Below are positions 41,476-52,394 of a DNA stretch of 64,000 nt, piece after piece. The notes under the pieces were generated by a model. It searched no databases. It had not been told where the DNA came from and saw nothing but the letters and a program-made list of their open reading frames with translations. Source of the stretch: Rachicladosporium sp. CCFEE 5018 (Eukaryota > Ascomycota > Dothideomycetes > Cladosporiales > Cladosporiaceae); assembly GCA_002077045.2 (NCBI GenBank), contig KZ111151.1, forward strand, positions 899,620 through 963,619, read 5' to 3'. The position numbers and the translations under genes were made by a program. Position 1 is the stretch's first letter; each line of letters opens with the position of its first letter.

Positions 41476-41908
41476 ATGGGTCTCTTCTCAATCCTCCCCG
41501 AAAGCCTCGTCACCATCGAAACATGGATCATCCGTGCCTTCGTACGACCTCATCAACCCAGAACATCATTTCATATATCGGGTCAACGTTCTAACACCCT
41601 CACAGCTTCTCCTTGCGCTCCTCATTGGTGGTCCCTGGCTTCTTGTGCTTCTCTACGACCTGCTACTCTACTCCTGGCGCGCGGCAACTTACGAGTTCCC
41701 CTACATTGGCGGTCGTGCAAAAGGCCGCCAGCGACCACGCGCTCCGAGTCTAAAGGAGCGACCCAATGGGATTAAACGGCGGTTTAGTCTCGCTACTAAG
41801 CCGAAGTCGGTTGACTTGGGGCATGCGGGTGCTACTACGTCGGCGCAGGTGAAGCGGCGATCTACGGGATCCATGGGCAGAGGTGCCTGGGATGGAGTGG
41901 AGGAGTGA
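41476..41908 (+). CDS. Small fungal membrane protein, two exons
   Basis: Exon 1 is 41476-41541 (MGLFSILPESLVTIETWIIR, then AF) and exon 2 41606-41908, joined by a 64-nt intron (GTACGA...CAG); 122 residues. A hydrophobic stretch of about 20 residues (LLLALLIGGPWLLVLLYDLL) is followed by YSWRAATYEFPYIGGRAKGR and RQRPRAPSLKERP, then a basic Ser/Gly tail. It looks like a single-pass, possibly mitochondrial or ER, conserved fungal protein of unknown role. The splice removes a stop-free but composition-poor segment, so an unspliced form would also be open in a different frame. The function is not known. Confidence 0.7.
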
Positions 41909-42691
41909 GCGCGGACTCGGGGTCGGGCGAGTATGCTGATATGATTAGGCGTGAGTGGTGTACTACTCGGCATCGGCACGTCCAGGATGCGTGATGGACT
42001 GGAATTGGGATCGCGCAGGCAAACTGGTGTGACAGGTTGCTGCACAGGCTGCTTCCCCGAGGCACGTAGCCGCAACCTGGGCCTCGAATGACTGCTTCGA
42101 GCGATGGACCATGCTGATACCACGCGGTCATGGTGATCTTCTGGAACACTTGACACTCAGGTACACGCTGATTCCAGCATGCTGTGCTACGGAAGTGCGA
42201 CGTCCGGCATCGCTCGCTTGAGCGGATATACTTGACGAGTCCTTGTATGGCTTGCATTGATCGTCTACTAGAGAAGTGCTGCGATCTATTCGAAAGCATT
42301 CATCCAACATCATTGCCCTTTGGCGATGCTATCACGCTCTCTAGACGTGCGCCCTATCACGGTATGATCGTTGGGTAGCATTTATCCCTCCGTGGTCGCA
42401 ACACAGAATACAAGGCAATCTGCACTTCCAGATCTAGCGCACTCACGATGACGCTTGCGCCGCCTCGAATGCCTATATCGGAATCCGAGAAAGTGGTCCG
42501 CTTGGTAAAGTCGGACCTTCGTGACACTACTTTCGACCCGGCTTGTGGTGCCGCGGCTACACAGCGCGAACTAGGAACATTCTCTGAATCGGCTCGCTCA
42601 TACACGATGTCGCACAGGAAAGGCCTCATCTCAGCCTTCGCCACGAAAACGTCGCATAGATACCTCAGATACCTCGGAGAGACGCTTTGCA
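41909..42691. other. Intergenic
   Basis: 783 bp. A frame from 42448 overlaps the next gene out of phase and has no domain signal. Nothing else is recognised. Confidence 0.35.
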
Positions 42692-43368
42692 ATGGCGGAC
42701 CCGGTCGCCACCTGCATCGACACCTCGAACATCACCACTATCATGCCCGGGCTGTCGCGACGCTACAGCGGCGAGCCGCGCTATATGGACCCGACCATAT
42801 ACCGCTCAACGCTCCAACGCGTCGGATTGACCAATCACTCTCCCGCTGCGAATATGAGCGCCCGCACGCGGCCGATCTTAGTCGACCACGACGATAGCGA
42901 TTACCTCAGCCTAGCACGCCACGATCCTTACAGACACGTTGTGCAGTCTCCGCTTGATCGCTCAGTCTACGAAAATGCTTCGATCCTATCAGATACCGAT
43001 TACATCCGAGCGTAAGTACATCAAAATGGTTGATTTCCTGTCCTCCATGCACGAGCTTATTTTGTTACAGTCGTAATATCCAAGTCCAACTCGCCAATGC
43101 GACGATCACCTCTATCACACCATTCGCTGAGCTTCACCCAAAGCTCACCCACCGTGGACACTACCCGATACACTTCAGGGAGCCCGTTCTTGTCGGCAAA
43201 TTCATGGACATCGATGATCTGCGACTCGAGAGGATCCAACTCGAGTACGATATCCCAATTCTTGGGTTGAGGCACCTTCAGATTTGCGCCCTGATCGAGT
43301 ATCTTGGGGCCGTCAGATTGGGCAGACTGCTGAGAAGCCCAAGACCGACAGCTTTGAGAAGACCATAG
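42692..43368 (+). CDS. Hypothetical protein, two exons, 205 residues
   Basis: Exon 1 is 42692-43011 and exon 2 43071-43368, with a 59-nt intron (GTAAGT...CAG) that keeps phase. The first half is polar with repeated aromatic and Arg residues (GLSRRYSGEPRYMDPTIYRS, YENASILSDTDYIR). The second half, RNIQVQLANATITSITPFAE and HRGHYPIHFREPVLVGKFMD, is more regular. I recognise no family. Support is the good splice sites and continuity of frame; the start is uncertain because upstream ATGs exist. Confidence 0.5.
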
Positions 43369-43666
43369 TCTTGGGTAGCTGAGGCAACGGACTGCGGTGA
43401 TCTCATTCAGATGCGAGCGCCCTTGAGAGAAACATGTAGATGTATGTCGGAATGTCATCGGGAGGCTGAGTTGAGCGAGGGCAGCGGTTTGGCGGCAGCG
43501 CATCGATGCCCACGGCGCGCAGCTGGTCCATGGCTTTTATGCATGACGGCCGAATATCATCACTACGGGTCTCACGGTCACGGAGTATATCTCTAGCGGA
43601 GGGGCTGCATACATCCCAGGACCGTTCCGACTCCCTCTCTGTTCGACACATAGCGGGCGAGCACCC
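43369..43666. other. Short convergent spacer
   Basis: 298 bp between convergent stops, no feature seen. Confidence 0.4.
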
Positions 43667-44868
43667 TCAGCTGCTCAGGAACTTCTTCACCTTCTCGCCC
43701 CATACCACCCCCCGTTTGTACACTTCCATCCCGGCCACACTCCCCTTTCCCAGACCATCAATCGCCTCGGCCAAGACCTCTCCCAAGCCCTCATCCTTTA
43801 CTTCCTGCAAAGTATAAAGGTAGGTCTTGAACGCAAACACTAGTGCTCCGGTCTCCGGCAGTCGATGCAAAGTCTGCCTCTCGCATCTCAGCCTACAGTC
43901 ATCAATCACCACCTCATCTCTCAGCCGCTGCAGCTCAATTTCAGACTCCGCTTCCTCCGGACTAGACACATGCATATGGTTCCCCACAGTAGCAAACAGT
44001 ACATCATTCGTCGTTACCTGCCAATTCGTCCGCTTTACACACCTGCCCTTCTCTAGTCTAGCGAAGAATCGATCCATGGACTTCTCCAACTTGTCTTTGT
44101 AGCCCGGCACGGGACCATGAATGTCTGCCAAGGGTAGACCGAGTTTCGAGAATGTGGAGAAGCCGCTGGGAAAGCAAGTCGCGAACGCTTCCAGGTGATA
44201 GATGTCAGCGCCTTCAGGCGTCGTTCGAGGTAGGAGGATCAGGAAGTCGGTGTCCACGTTCGCTGTTAGGGCTGTCAAAGCGCCCATTCCAGAGCCTGAT
44301 CGGAGAGGTAGGGTCTCGTTCGTGGCTTTGCTGTACAGACTACCGTCTCGGACTTCGTACATTGTTGGGAAGCGGGTGGGCAAGTAGGTCCCGAGCATCC
44401 AGCTGTAGAGTTCTCTCGCGGCGGGCGTGGCGATACGATTACAGGCTACTGTCTCTTGGGGATTCTGGGTCGTGATCTGCCGTCTCAGAGCTAAGCGGTC
44501 GAGGAACGTATTGTCAATTTCGATGAGTTCCGAAAGCGGCATGTTCTCCAAGGCTGCCGTCAGTTGTCAGCTCGCTGATTTCAGGCGAAAGATGTCAGCA
44601 TGAGGGATTTACCCATTGTGAGGTAATACATCGGCTTGAATGGTCGGATCTTGACGGGTGGCGTGGATCTCCAATCGAAGTCTAGGAGTGGCACGATGAC
44701 TGAGTAGGGATCGACGAGTGGGGCTTTCTCAGGTAGCGGCGTCTTGACATCTTGGCTGAATCCTCTGGAGAGACGAGCATGGGAGAATGGAACGGGCAGA
44801 GTGCGTATCAGAAGGTATAGACAGCCTGCGAAAGCAGCGCATGCGAACGATGCCAACATGGATTCCAT
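43667..44868 (-). CDS. DUF3445 protein (haem-dependent oxidative N-demethylase-like)
   Basis: Exon 1 is 44613-44868 and exon 2 43667-44553, with a 59-nt intron (GTAAAT...CAG); 380 residues. An N-terminal hydrophobic segment (MLASFACAAFAGCLYLLIRT) could be a signal anchor. The family core starts at RPFKPMYYLTMG and continues across the splice into LENMPLSELIEIDNTFLDRL, followed by LPRTTPEGADIYHLEAFATC, FPSGFSTFSKLGLPLADIHG and a C-terminal RQTLHRLPETGALVFAFKTY. Bacterial relatives include the alpha subunit of haem-dependent oxidative N-demethylase; fungal members are mostly uncharacterised, so the enzyme activity is by family only. The initiator ATG is the only one before the hydrophobic segment. 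Confidence 0.85.
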
Positions 44869-46035
44869 GATGCTTGCTCAAAGTCGACAGGAACGTGAGG
44901 AGTGGAAATTGTCGGATGAGTAAAGCAACCAGACAAATGAGGAATCAAAACGTTGTGACCATACTTATCTTCGTGACATGCAGGCGAGGAACAGTCGCTA
45001 TCTGATTGAGTCACATAGAGCATTGGAGTGGGATGGAGTGGAGTGGAGTTGATAGCTTCGGGTATAGCTTCCCTCCTCGGTCCTCGTGGTCCTTCACGAC
45101 AGTCGCTGATCGAATCTTCGTGTGAATGAACCTGGTGTACGACCCAGCTACGAGAGACTGTTGCTTCACTACCACAGTATCGTTTCGATTGCTTGGGTGT
45201 GCGCGGGTCTCGGTTGCTTGCACGCGAATAGGGTAGGGTCGTTCCTTCTCAAGAAGCGTACGAGACCGTGGTCAAAGAACGAAGTGAGGTCAAAGAGGAG
45301 TTATGTGACTTACCTGCTCTTTATCAAGTCGTATTGTGGGAATCACTCAAGACCGAACAGAAACCAATATTCGAAGACAACAGCCTCGCTCCACGAATTG
45401 GCAGGCGATGCAAAGGCAATCGTGGTTGAGCTTCCCAGGACACTGGGTGCCCGCGGGTGCCGCTCGCAGCTAGTCCAGTACGATCTTGATGGCTACAGCA
45501 CCAGCGTACTGACCAGCGGAGTCCCTCTTTCGGTGTGGTGGATTCCAGGTCACTCTGCAGAACGAGCAGCCAGCCAGTTCCGAATCTCAGTGATAAGCGG
45601 CCACGGTTCTGACGAGTAGGCGCCGCTGCATAATGGCCATGAAGTAACATTCTCTTCTATGAGTTTCTACGACCATGAGGAGATCAAAGAGTAAGCCACA
45701 CACGTGACAATAATAACAACAACATCCGGTAGCGCGATCGACAACTCCCCAGCCCCTTCCCTTCCCGTCTCCACACAATCTGGCGTCAGCGTCAGAGCGC
45801 CAGAGCTTCCCTGCCCTGCGCGACCTCGCAACATCACCTTGCGCTTTGCCAACTCCCTTTTCCCCTTGCATCCACAACACAGCAACTTCACACCATTGCC
45901 ACGTACATATACCGCATCTCCTTCAGTACGCGACTGTTATAGCTTCATCAAATTCATTGCGCCGAATTCGCGCACTTCCAATCGCATCGTCGACGCCAAG
46001 ACTCCAGAAGGCCAATCACGAAAGCTATAGACAGG
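44869..46035. other. Inter-gene region, may contain a decayed RNase H-like segment
   Basis: No supported gene. An open frame on the plus strand (45122-45619) ends with a segment like the end of an RNase H domain of retroelements (VPLSVWWIPGHS). The rest of the region, including the 5' leader of the next gene (about 45900-46035), has no recognisable feature. Confidence 0.35.
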
Positions 46036-46191
46036 ATGTCTGAAATCAAGGAGGGCGATAAAGGTATGTGATCTGAAGCTATTCATTCCTGTATTGGCGG
46101 CAGCGTTGGGAAGAGGAGGGAAGGCTACATGCGCGCGCATTCGAAGCACTGCAGGGACGCGTGTTGTTCAGCTCATTGCGTCGATGAGCGC
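46036..46191 (+). CDS. 5' end of a possible Hva1/TUDOR-type small protein, cut by the gap
   Basis: ATG at 46036 starts MSEIKEGDK and after 28 nt (46036-46063) meets a GTATGT donor in phase 1. Fungal hypervirulence-associated TUDOR-domain proteins start with this type of sequence and continue with a VSW motif, and their first exon often ends at this place. The next exon lies in the Ns, so the identity rests on nine residues. Confidence 0.4.
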
Positions 46192-46291
46192 NNNNNNNNN
46201 NNNNNNNNNNNNNNNNNNNNNNNNNNNNNNNNNNNNNNNNNNNNNNNNNNNNNNNNNNNNNNNNNNNNNNNNNNNNNNNNNNNNNNNNNNN
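46192..46291. other. Assembly gap, exactly 100 Ns
   Basis: The run of 100 Ns is a conventional placeholder for a scaffold gap of unknown size. The sequence to its right starts inside a gene whose full copy is at 5295-6455. Confidence 0.99.
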
Positions 46292-46591
46292 ATCTCAACG
46301 AAGCCGTTCTACTACGTGACTGAAAGCTTCGCGCACGATAAGAAGGTTGCAGACTGGACGATCGACGGCCTTGGCGAGTTCGATTGCAATGATAAAGTAC
46401 TATTGCTTACTGCGCACGACGATAGCATTGTCGATCCAGCGCAAATCGACTTTTACCCGAACGCGCTGAACGACTGGTATGAGAAAGGCACAGCAAAAAA
46501 AGTGAAGTGGATGTTCCTCGAGGACTTCGAGGGTGCTGTAGACGCAAAGGAGAAGGGCGAGGCAGCATTCGTGTGGGCGAAGTGGCAGTAG
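46292..46591 (+). CDS. 3' end of metallo-beta-lactamase-fold hydrolase, copy B, partial
   Basis: The last 99 codons of the gene at 5295, without the N-terminal zinc ligands. Against copy A, Met becomes Lys in GTAKKVKW and Gly becomes Glu in FLEDFEG; the stop TGA becomes TGG so that two residues (Trp, Gln) are added before TAG. The missing 5' part is in or beyond the gap. Confidence 0.85.
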   Translation: MSTKPFYYVTESFAHDKKVADWTIDGLGEFDCNDKVLLLTAHDDSIVDPAQIDFYPNALNDWYEKGTAKKVKWMFLEDFEGAVDAKEKGEAAFVWAKWQ

Positions 46592-46865
46592 AGAGGGCGT
46601 GTGATCGTGTTCAAAGCGAACGCGAAAAATATTCAGACTTGATGCCCAGTGCACAGAACAGACTTCGAGATCACGAGCCACCGCGTCTTGGTCGCGATGG
46701 TCGACGATTCGATCGACGATGACGTCGACGTCGATCAACATCGCGTTGGCGTTGGGATGACTTATCGCGCCGTCCGGGGGAGTTCCTTTCCCGCGTTTTG
46801 ATACTCTACGTATGCAGTGAATCGCAGGAACCGACTCCTGCAGATTCGGGACTTCGCTAGGTAAT

Positions 46866-48301
46866 ATGCCGTCAAGATCCAAACGTGCACGCACTCGCCC
46901 GAGTGAGGACAGTAGTAGTGAGCCTGCTAGTAGAGCAACGCGCGGAAGTGATGGCAGTCATGCTGCCACTGAAGCACATGAGCATGATCGTGAGGACAGT
47001 GAAGTCTCGAGTAGTCACAGGAAGGGCAAGAAGGTAGGACGCTTCACCCAGTGCGAATATGAGATGCTTATAGAGCGTGTAGGCCACTCAAGAGCCAGAT
47101 CCACCTGATGATTTGTACATTTGCATCGAGCCCATGCCGTGGGGCAAAGACTCGGATGACGAGTGGGAAGACGAAGATGACCACGATGCCGACGACGATG
47201 AGAATAGCGATTACAGCAACCAGGACGCTGAGCCTAGTGCAGCCGAAACAGCCGATACACCCCAGTCCAGCGATAGGGACTCGACCAAAAGTTCAACCAA
47301 GTCCAAAGTCAAGATGTTCAAGCAGCCCGCATCAGATCACCCAGGATGGAAGTGGACCACCATGTGGCAGAGCTGGAAGATCTGCTGCGAATACATGGAT
47401 CGTGCGGACTACTGCAATCCTGACTTGTTCGGCATGTACATCTACAATGACTAGTGGGCGTGGGGACTGAATGAGCTGATCAGAATCTGGTAATGATCTC
47501 GTTCAGATTCGCCTTGAATTACAATGCTAATGTAGGTAGATCGTCGACTTCAACAAAGAGTGGCGCAGGAAGCAGCCAAATCTGAAGATCATGTGGGCTA
47601 TCATGGCCGGACTAATGCATTGGCTACGACTACAGCGGGATGATTGAATTTGTGCGTAATGTAACTCCCGCTAGTAAGCTTTGGCTGACCGTGACCAGAC
47701 GATGACGATGGTGAAGGCACAACCAAGCGTGTCGAGCTTGTGGGTTATGCGTTCCTGACCGTGTTGAACGAGATCGATCGCCGCGCAGAGCTGAAGCCGG
47801 ACTCTGAGTTCCGTGACTTGACCCTAGTCATGGCCATCTTCGTCGACTGGGCGAAGTGCCAGAACAACGTTCTCGAGATGGAGGGAGATCCCGGGTGGTG
47901 GCAGACTGCTGTAGCGTACGCGAAGCAGAGGTCTATCGACTTGAGTACTGCCCCGTTTCCGGGCGCCGCGAAGCTGATGGAGGGGCTTGAGGACGAAGAC
48001 ATTGGGCTGCTTAAAGGCGACGCCAAGGTCGATAGATGGGAGTGGAAAGCCAAGGTATGTCAATCAAGTCCAAGATGGACGAACAAGGCACCTGCACTGA
48101 CGCCTGCTGCAGTTCAAGGAGTTCGAATCGCATCATGGGAAATGCTATGGTCGCGGCGACAAGCCTAAGCTCGGCGGCACCCAACACGACATTGCCAAGA
48201 TGTCGCGGAGCGAGCGGGCATCGTATGCGTTTGATCACAAGGATCCGCTGGCGCATCTGCCGATGAAGGACATCGAGGCCGGTGGTCCGGTGCTAAGATG
48301 A
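46866..48301 (+). pseudogene. W-rich hypothetical gene, copy B, nonsense codon in exon 3
   Basis: Here the 5' end is intact: ATG at 46866, exon 1 46866-47033 (Ser/Arg-rich), 49-nt intron (GTAGGA...TAG), and exon 2 from 47083 with the acidic stretch and WTTMWQSWKICCEYMDRADY up to a TAG at 47454. Exon 3 starts at 47540 (IVDFNKEWRRKQPNLKIMWA) but has TGA at 47645-47647 where copy A has TGG, and the donor after it is GTGCGT instead of GTAAGT. Exons 4 (47699-48054) and 5 (48113-48301) are intact. The exon 2-3 junction could not be joined in phase in either copy. The family is unknown. Confidence 0.55.
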
Positions 48302-48481
48302 GCCAGTCGCTGTCGTGCGGTCCTGATGTATGCCGGTCCAATGATTAGTCGGCGTCGTGTGCATATAGTCCCGTTCGTGTACGATAGTTCCCGATATCGT
48401 CGCAGGGTCGTTCGTCCCTCCGTTGAACCATTGCACAACCACATATGCGTGTGGTTTCGAGGCTGGCACATTCCGCTGCCT

Positions 48482-49051
48482 TCACTTCGGCGCAAAGAAC
48501 ACCTCCCGATAATACCTCGCCTCCGCAATGCTCTCCTCAATATCCTTCCTCGCCTCATGCGCACCCTCCTTCCGCGGACTCTGCTTCAGCACCTCCACAC
48601 TCGCCCATCGCTTCGCAGCCTCCTTCATAGCACTCACATCAAAGATTCTATGATGCAACCACCCCACCACAGGCTTCCAAGGCTCCTTTGCCAGGAACCT
48701 CTGGTCCGCGTGCACTGTATTCCCTGCCAGTAGAGCCCGTCGCCGGTCAGGGACGTGGGCTTGGATGTATGCTAGCAACTCTTTGGCGGCTTGCTCTGAA
48801 GTGACGGTGGAGTCTAGGCAGGCTTGGGTGAGGCCTGAGTCGCCGTGGTGGGAGGTACACCATTCGCCCATAGCATCTAGCTGGTCACGAGTGTGGTGTA
48901 TGACTGCCTCGTAACCCTTGTCATCGAGGGGATTGAGCTCATAGTCCGTGATTATGCAGCAGAGAGACATGATGGTGTCTTTGTCGGTATCTAGACCGGT
49001 CATCTCGCAGTCAATCCAGACTAAGGGCTGGGTGGAGCGGGATTCGGGCAT
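48482..49051 (-). CDS. Oligoribonuclease, copy B
   Basis: 189 residues from MPESRS at 49051, with the same DEDDh motifs as copy A and a few conservative changes (for example SPRKEGAHEARKDIEES). The frame is open upstream to 49378, but that extension is unrelated to the upstream frame of copy A and is therefore not counted. Both copies appear functional. Confidence 0.92.
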   Translation of the reverse strand: MPESRSTQPLVWIDCEMTGLDTDKDTIMSLCCIITDYELNPLDDKGYEAVIHHTRDQLDAMGEWCTSHHGDSGLTQACLDSTVTSEQAAKELLAYIQAHVPDRRRALLAGNTVHADQRFLAKEPWKPVVGWLHHRIFDVSAMKEAAKRWASVEVLKQSPRKEGAHEARKDIEESIAEARYYREVFFAPK

Positions 49052-49415
49052 AGTGGTGATACGTAAGGGGATGTACGGTGGGACAGGTGGGGAGTTTGAT
49101 ATATGATTGTACGTGCATGTAAGGTACGATCGAATTGCCAAGCCATATCCTACACGGACTGCGCTCCGCTCCATGACCAGCAGAGCTCGAAAGTGTCCAA
49201 CCTTGGAAAGTTCAGTTCCTCTGAACACGAGCAGAGAGTCAGATGTCTCTTCCAAGACGACTGCATTGCACGAACTAGCCCGAGTGCTCTGGTCATTGCA
49301 CACGAAGACTCCCAGGTCTGGAACCAACGAATGTCCCAGCAACCCCAATGTGCACCCCCGCCTACCATCCATGATCATCCCACCAGAAATAGAAGCATCC
49401 CTTTCCGAGCGTCCG
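49052..49415. other. Intergenic, promoter side of oligoribonuclease, copy B
   Basis: Poorly conserved relative to copy A in the first 200 bp. No gene is recognised. Confidence 0.4.
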
Positions 49416-50828
49416 CTAGAAGCTACGCCCCTCAGCCCTCCTTTGAGCCCTCCTGCGTGCCTTCTCAGCAGCCTTCGCCGCCTTCCTAGCCGCCTTCGCC
49501 TCCTTCTTCTGCCTCTTCGCGTCGACCGCAGCCATCGCTCGACGCTCTGCCTCCGCCATCATCCGCTGGAAATCGTCCTCCGCGGCATTCCACCTTCGTC
49601 TCGCTTCAGCGGATTGCTAAGCCGCGTACGCTGTGCTCGTCACGGCAGGGGCTGGTCTGGCGATCGCGACCGAGGATGTACCAGGAGGTCTGATGATCCA
49701 GGGCCTCCCCACAGCTGCTGAGGTGGGCGAGAAGATGTTGGGTGGCTCGGGGTCAGCACTTTCGACAGACGGAGAGTCAATTGCATTTATGCGGTGATGG
49801 CGGGCAAGTGTTGACCAGTAATTGGTGGCAGGTGCGGAGCCGGCTCCGAGGACAGAATTTGGGGCAATGAGCTGCTCTGCTGCAGGATCGTCTGCGACAG
49901 GTGCTGGGCCGAAGTCCGGACGGATAGCAGCGTTACCAATTGCACGAATCATGTTGAAGACGGCCTGGAATTCAGAAGACACGTTGGATCGCTCAGCTTC
50001 GGCTTCGTGGATAGATTGGTCTGCCAAAGATTCATCTTCAACAGAGGGACTCTCAACAGGCTCATCTCCGTTGAGGGGATCCTCGACAAGGTCGTCTGCG
50101 ACAGCCGGGTGGACGACAGGTCTGCGGACAGGAGGCCGTTCCCACGGAGCGCGCTGCCCAGGTAATGGTGCGAGCATGCTTTCAGCGGCAGCTTCGGCAG
50201 CGGCCTGACGCTCAGCACTGTCGTAGGAAGTGGTGTCGCTCACCTGGTCGACTTCGCTGGCCCGATCGAGCTGACCGTTCGGAGGTGACCGGTTGAAGGG
50301 ACTATAAGATCTCACGTGCTCTTGATCCTGCTCTGCTGCGGTGGCCTCTGCTGGTGCCCTTCCCTGCGCGACTGCTCTCGGTGCCGATTCGACTTTGTTC
50401 AGAAGAGCAGCTGCAGAGGCATTGTTCGACACCATTTTGGAGTCGACTGGAGGCTTGTCGGAGTTCAGCTCCTGCATCTCGATCATCTCCTTGTCGAAAT
50501 CGGTCAAGTTGCCACGGCCTCCGGTCGGTCTTCGATTCTCATCAGATCCAGATGGGCCTGCTGATCGAGGAGAGCCAATCTCCCGGATTTCTGCAAAGTA
50601 AGGACTGAATTGCTCCTCGATCTGTTGCTCGCCTTGGGTGATCACCCCAGTATTCTCTGCTGGTTCCTCGTCGTCGTCGGGACGAGGCGACCCGTTCAGT
50701 CGGCTAGACCGCGGGTATCGTTCTGAACGAGGTGAATGTAGCAGTGGGGTTCTAGAGGCGGAGCGAAGTGCCTCGTCTTCGTCCTGTGGTACGCCATCAT
50801 ACTCATACTCCTCCTGTTGTTGTTTCAT
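49416..50828 (-). CDS. Acidic low-complexity protein, copy B, intact main frame
   Basis: Starts MKQQQEEYEYDGVPQDEDEA at 50828; the main frame is open to a TAG at 49617-49619 and then continues in the same phase for 66 more codons (QSAEARRRWNAAEDDFQRMM onward) to 49416. A 54-nt intron 49617-49670 (GTCGCG...GTGAC...TAG) removes the stop in phase. The product is Pro/Ala/Glu/Ser-rich with likely phosphorylation words (SYSPFNRSPP, RTPLLHSPRSERYPR) and a C-terminal Lys/Arg/Ala helix that may form a coiled coil. There is no recognisable domain. Copy A has a premature TAG in the same gene, so this is the better representative. The frame is also open 65 codons upstream. Confidence 0.6.
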
Positions 50829-51416
50829 GCCTGCTTTATCGTTCTCGTTGACAGTGGTACGCTTGAAGCGGCCGTGGCTCTTGTTCGATCGCCCGCTGAA
50901 GCGATGACGCCGGTTCCTGAGCGTTCGAGACCGCTGGTATTGTTGAGGATGCGCACTCGCTAATACGTGATGGTTCTTGATGCGAGCGAAATGTCGAGCA
51001 ATGAATGCTAAGTTGGCTGACACTGAGTGATGGAGAGCTAAGAATTGTGCGTACTCTAGCGATATGAGCGATATGCCTGACGAATGGATATGACCCTGTC
51101 AACCGAAGGATGCAGATGACAGAAGCGTGAGTGCGGCGTTTGTTGTGACCACGATCGCAGCCAGGTATCCTGGCAGTCACGACCCCGGTCGTTGAGGCAG
51201 TGCCTCTCGAACGAAGCTGGGAAGTCTTCCTTGTGCCATACAGCTCCTGCCGGCAAAGTCATGACGGATTGCGGATCGTCGCAGACTCGCCGTCGGGATG
51301 AGGAGGCATGGATGTTTATCCATACCGGCTATCGCGAGAATGGAACACGACCTCTCACTGGCGTGGAGCATCTGTTTGATACTTCGGACGCACATCGTAA
51401 GGGCATGAGCACGCCC
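50829..51416. other. Intergenic, 5' side of the low-complexity gene, copy B
   Basis: Arg-rich upstream open frame poorly conserved with copy A; no feature called. Confidence 0.35.
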
Positions 51417-52394
51417 TCAGACCTTTGCAGATGCATCGATCTGAAATTGGAACTTCCTGTCCCTCTGCTCCTTGCCGAGTGGCGTGCCTTCACCATCATA
51501 CAACGTACGCTCCACAAACGTCACATTGCCGTCTTTGCCTACCAACACCACAGTCTGCTTCTGCGTGCCATATGCGCCTTCCATAGGCTTGACGTCTTCA
51601 GCCTTGTAAGCACTGTCAGGCCTGGCGGCTGCAAGCTCATCACTTGCCTTGTCTTTGGTGACTTCGCCACCGAAAGCTGGGACGAAGATCGAATTTCGCA
51701 ACTGGCGAGTGTATGTGTTCCAGTCTTCGTGAGCTTGCCTTGCTGGCAGCGTACTCACAGAAAGAATGTCGAACAGTGATTCGAGCAACTCATCTGCTGA
51801 TGCTTGTCGTTCTATGCCGTCCTTAACGGCGTTGCGAAGTAGCTCCTCGCCATGAACGACCTTCGGCCAAGAGGTGTCACCGAAGTAGGAATTACTCAGA
51901 CCACGTGTCTGTCCACGCGAGCGAAGAATGTGTACAAGACCCTCCGCTGAAGAAGTCCGATTCGACGCGATCGACAGCCCAGGATTCTTCGGGCGGGTGA
52001 GTGCCTGCACATGACCGAAGCAAAGTGAGAACCCGCCAACATCACTGATTCCAGGGGTCCCGATCAGCTCCTTGGAGAATACCTCATCTGCAGATTCCCC
52101 TTTGCCGGGCGGAGTCCCCAAGTAGGCCGTGACAATGCCGCCTCGGCTCTTGTCCCTGGTCACTTCTCGACCTTCATCACGAAAGTTGGTCAAGATAGCG
52201 ATCCGGCCGTCCGTAGTGATGCCTAGCCAGGTACCTTGCTCTGGTCTTTGCAAGTCCCGACCACCTAGTACGTGAGTATTGGGTTGATTCCACCAGTCAG
52301 CCGGGGCTGTTGGCCGTGACAAGAACTCATCGCGGTTTGAGAGCAGTATGAGCGAGTAGTCTGGGTGAGCTGTAGATAGTAGAGCGATGCACAT
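51417..52394 (-). CDS. TANGO2/NRDE-family protein, copy B
   Basis: 325 residues, same length as copy A, with Asn-Arg-Asp-Glu at 20-23 and all blocks conserved (GTWLGITTDGRIAILTNFRD). Differences are scattered, such as ARPTAP/SRPTAP and WWQAPN/WWNQPN. The frame is open upstream to 52610, but that extension has no counterpart in copy A. Both copies look intact, so two similar proteins may be made. Confidence 0.9.
   Translation of the reverse strand: MCIALLSTAHPDYSLILLSNRDEFLSRPTAPADWWNQPNTHVLGGRDLQRPEQGTWLGITTDGRIAILTNFRDEGREVTRDKSRGGIVTAYLGTPPGKGESADEVFSKELIGTPGISDVGGFSLCFGHVQALTRPKNPGLSIASNRTSSAEGLVHILRSRGQTRGLSNSYFGDTSWPKVVHGEELLRNAVKDGIERQASADELLESLFDILSVSTLPARQAHEDWNTYTRQLRNSIFVPAFGGEVTKDKASDELAAARPDSAYKAEDVKPMEGAYGTQKQTVVLVGKDGNVTFVERTLYDGEGTPLGKEQRDRKFQFQIDASAKV

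Noticed and set aside
42448..42897. Open frame of 149 codons overlapping the hypothetical gene at 42692
   Set aside because: Out of phase with the spliced model, His/Arg-rich composition, no continuation past its stop by splicing.
46192..46291. Open frames translated across the N run
   Set aside because: The Ns carry no information; frames through them are artefacts.
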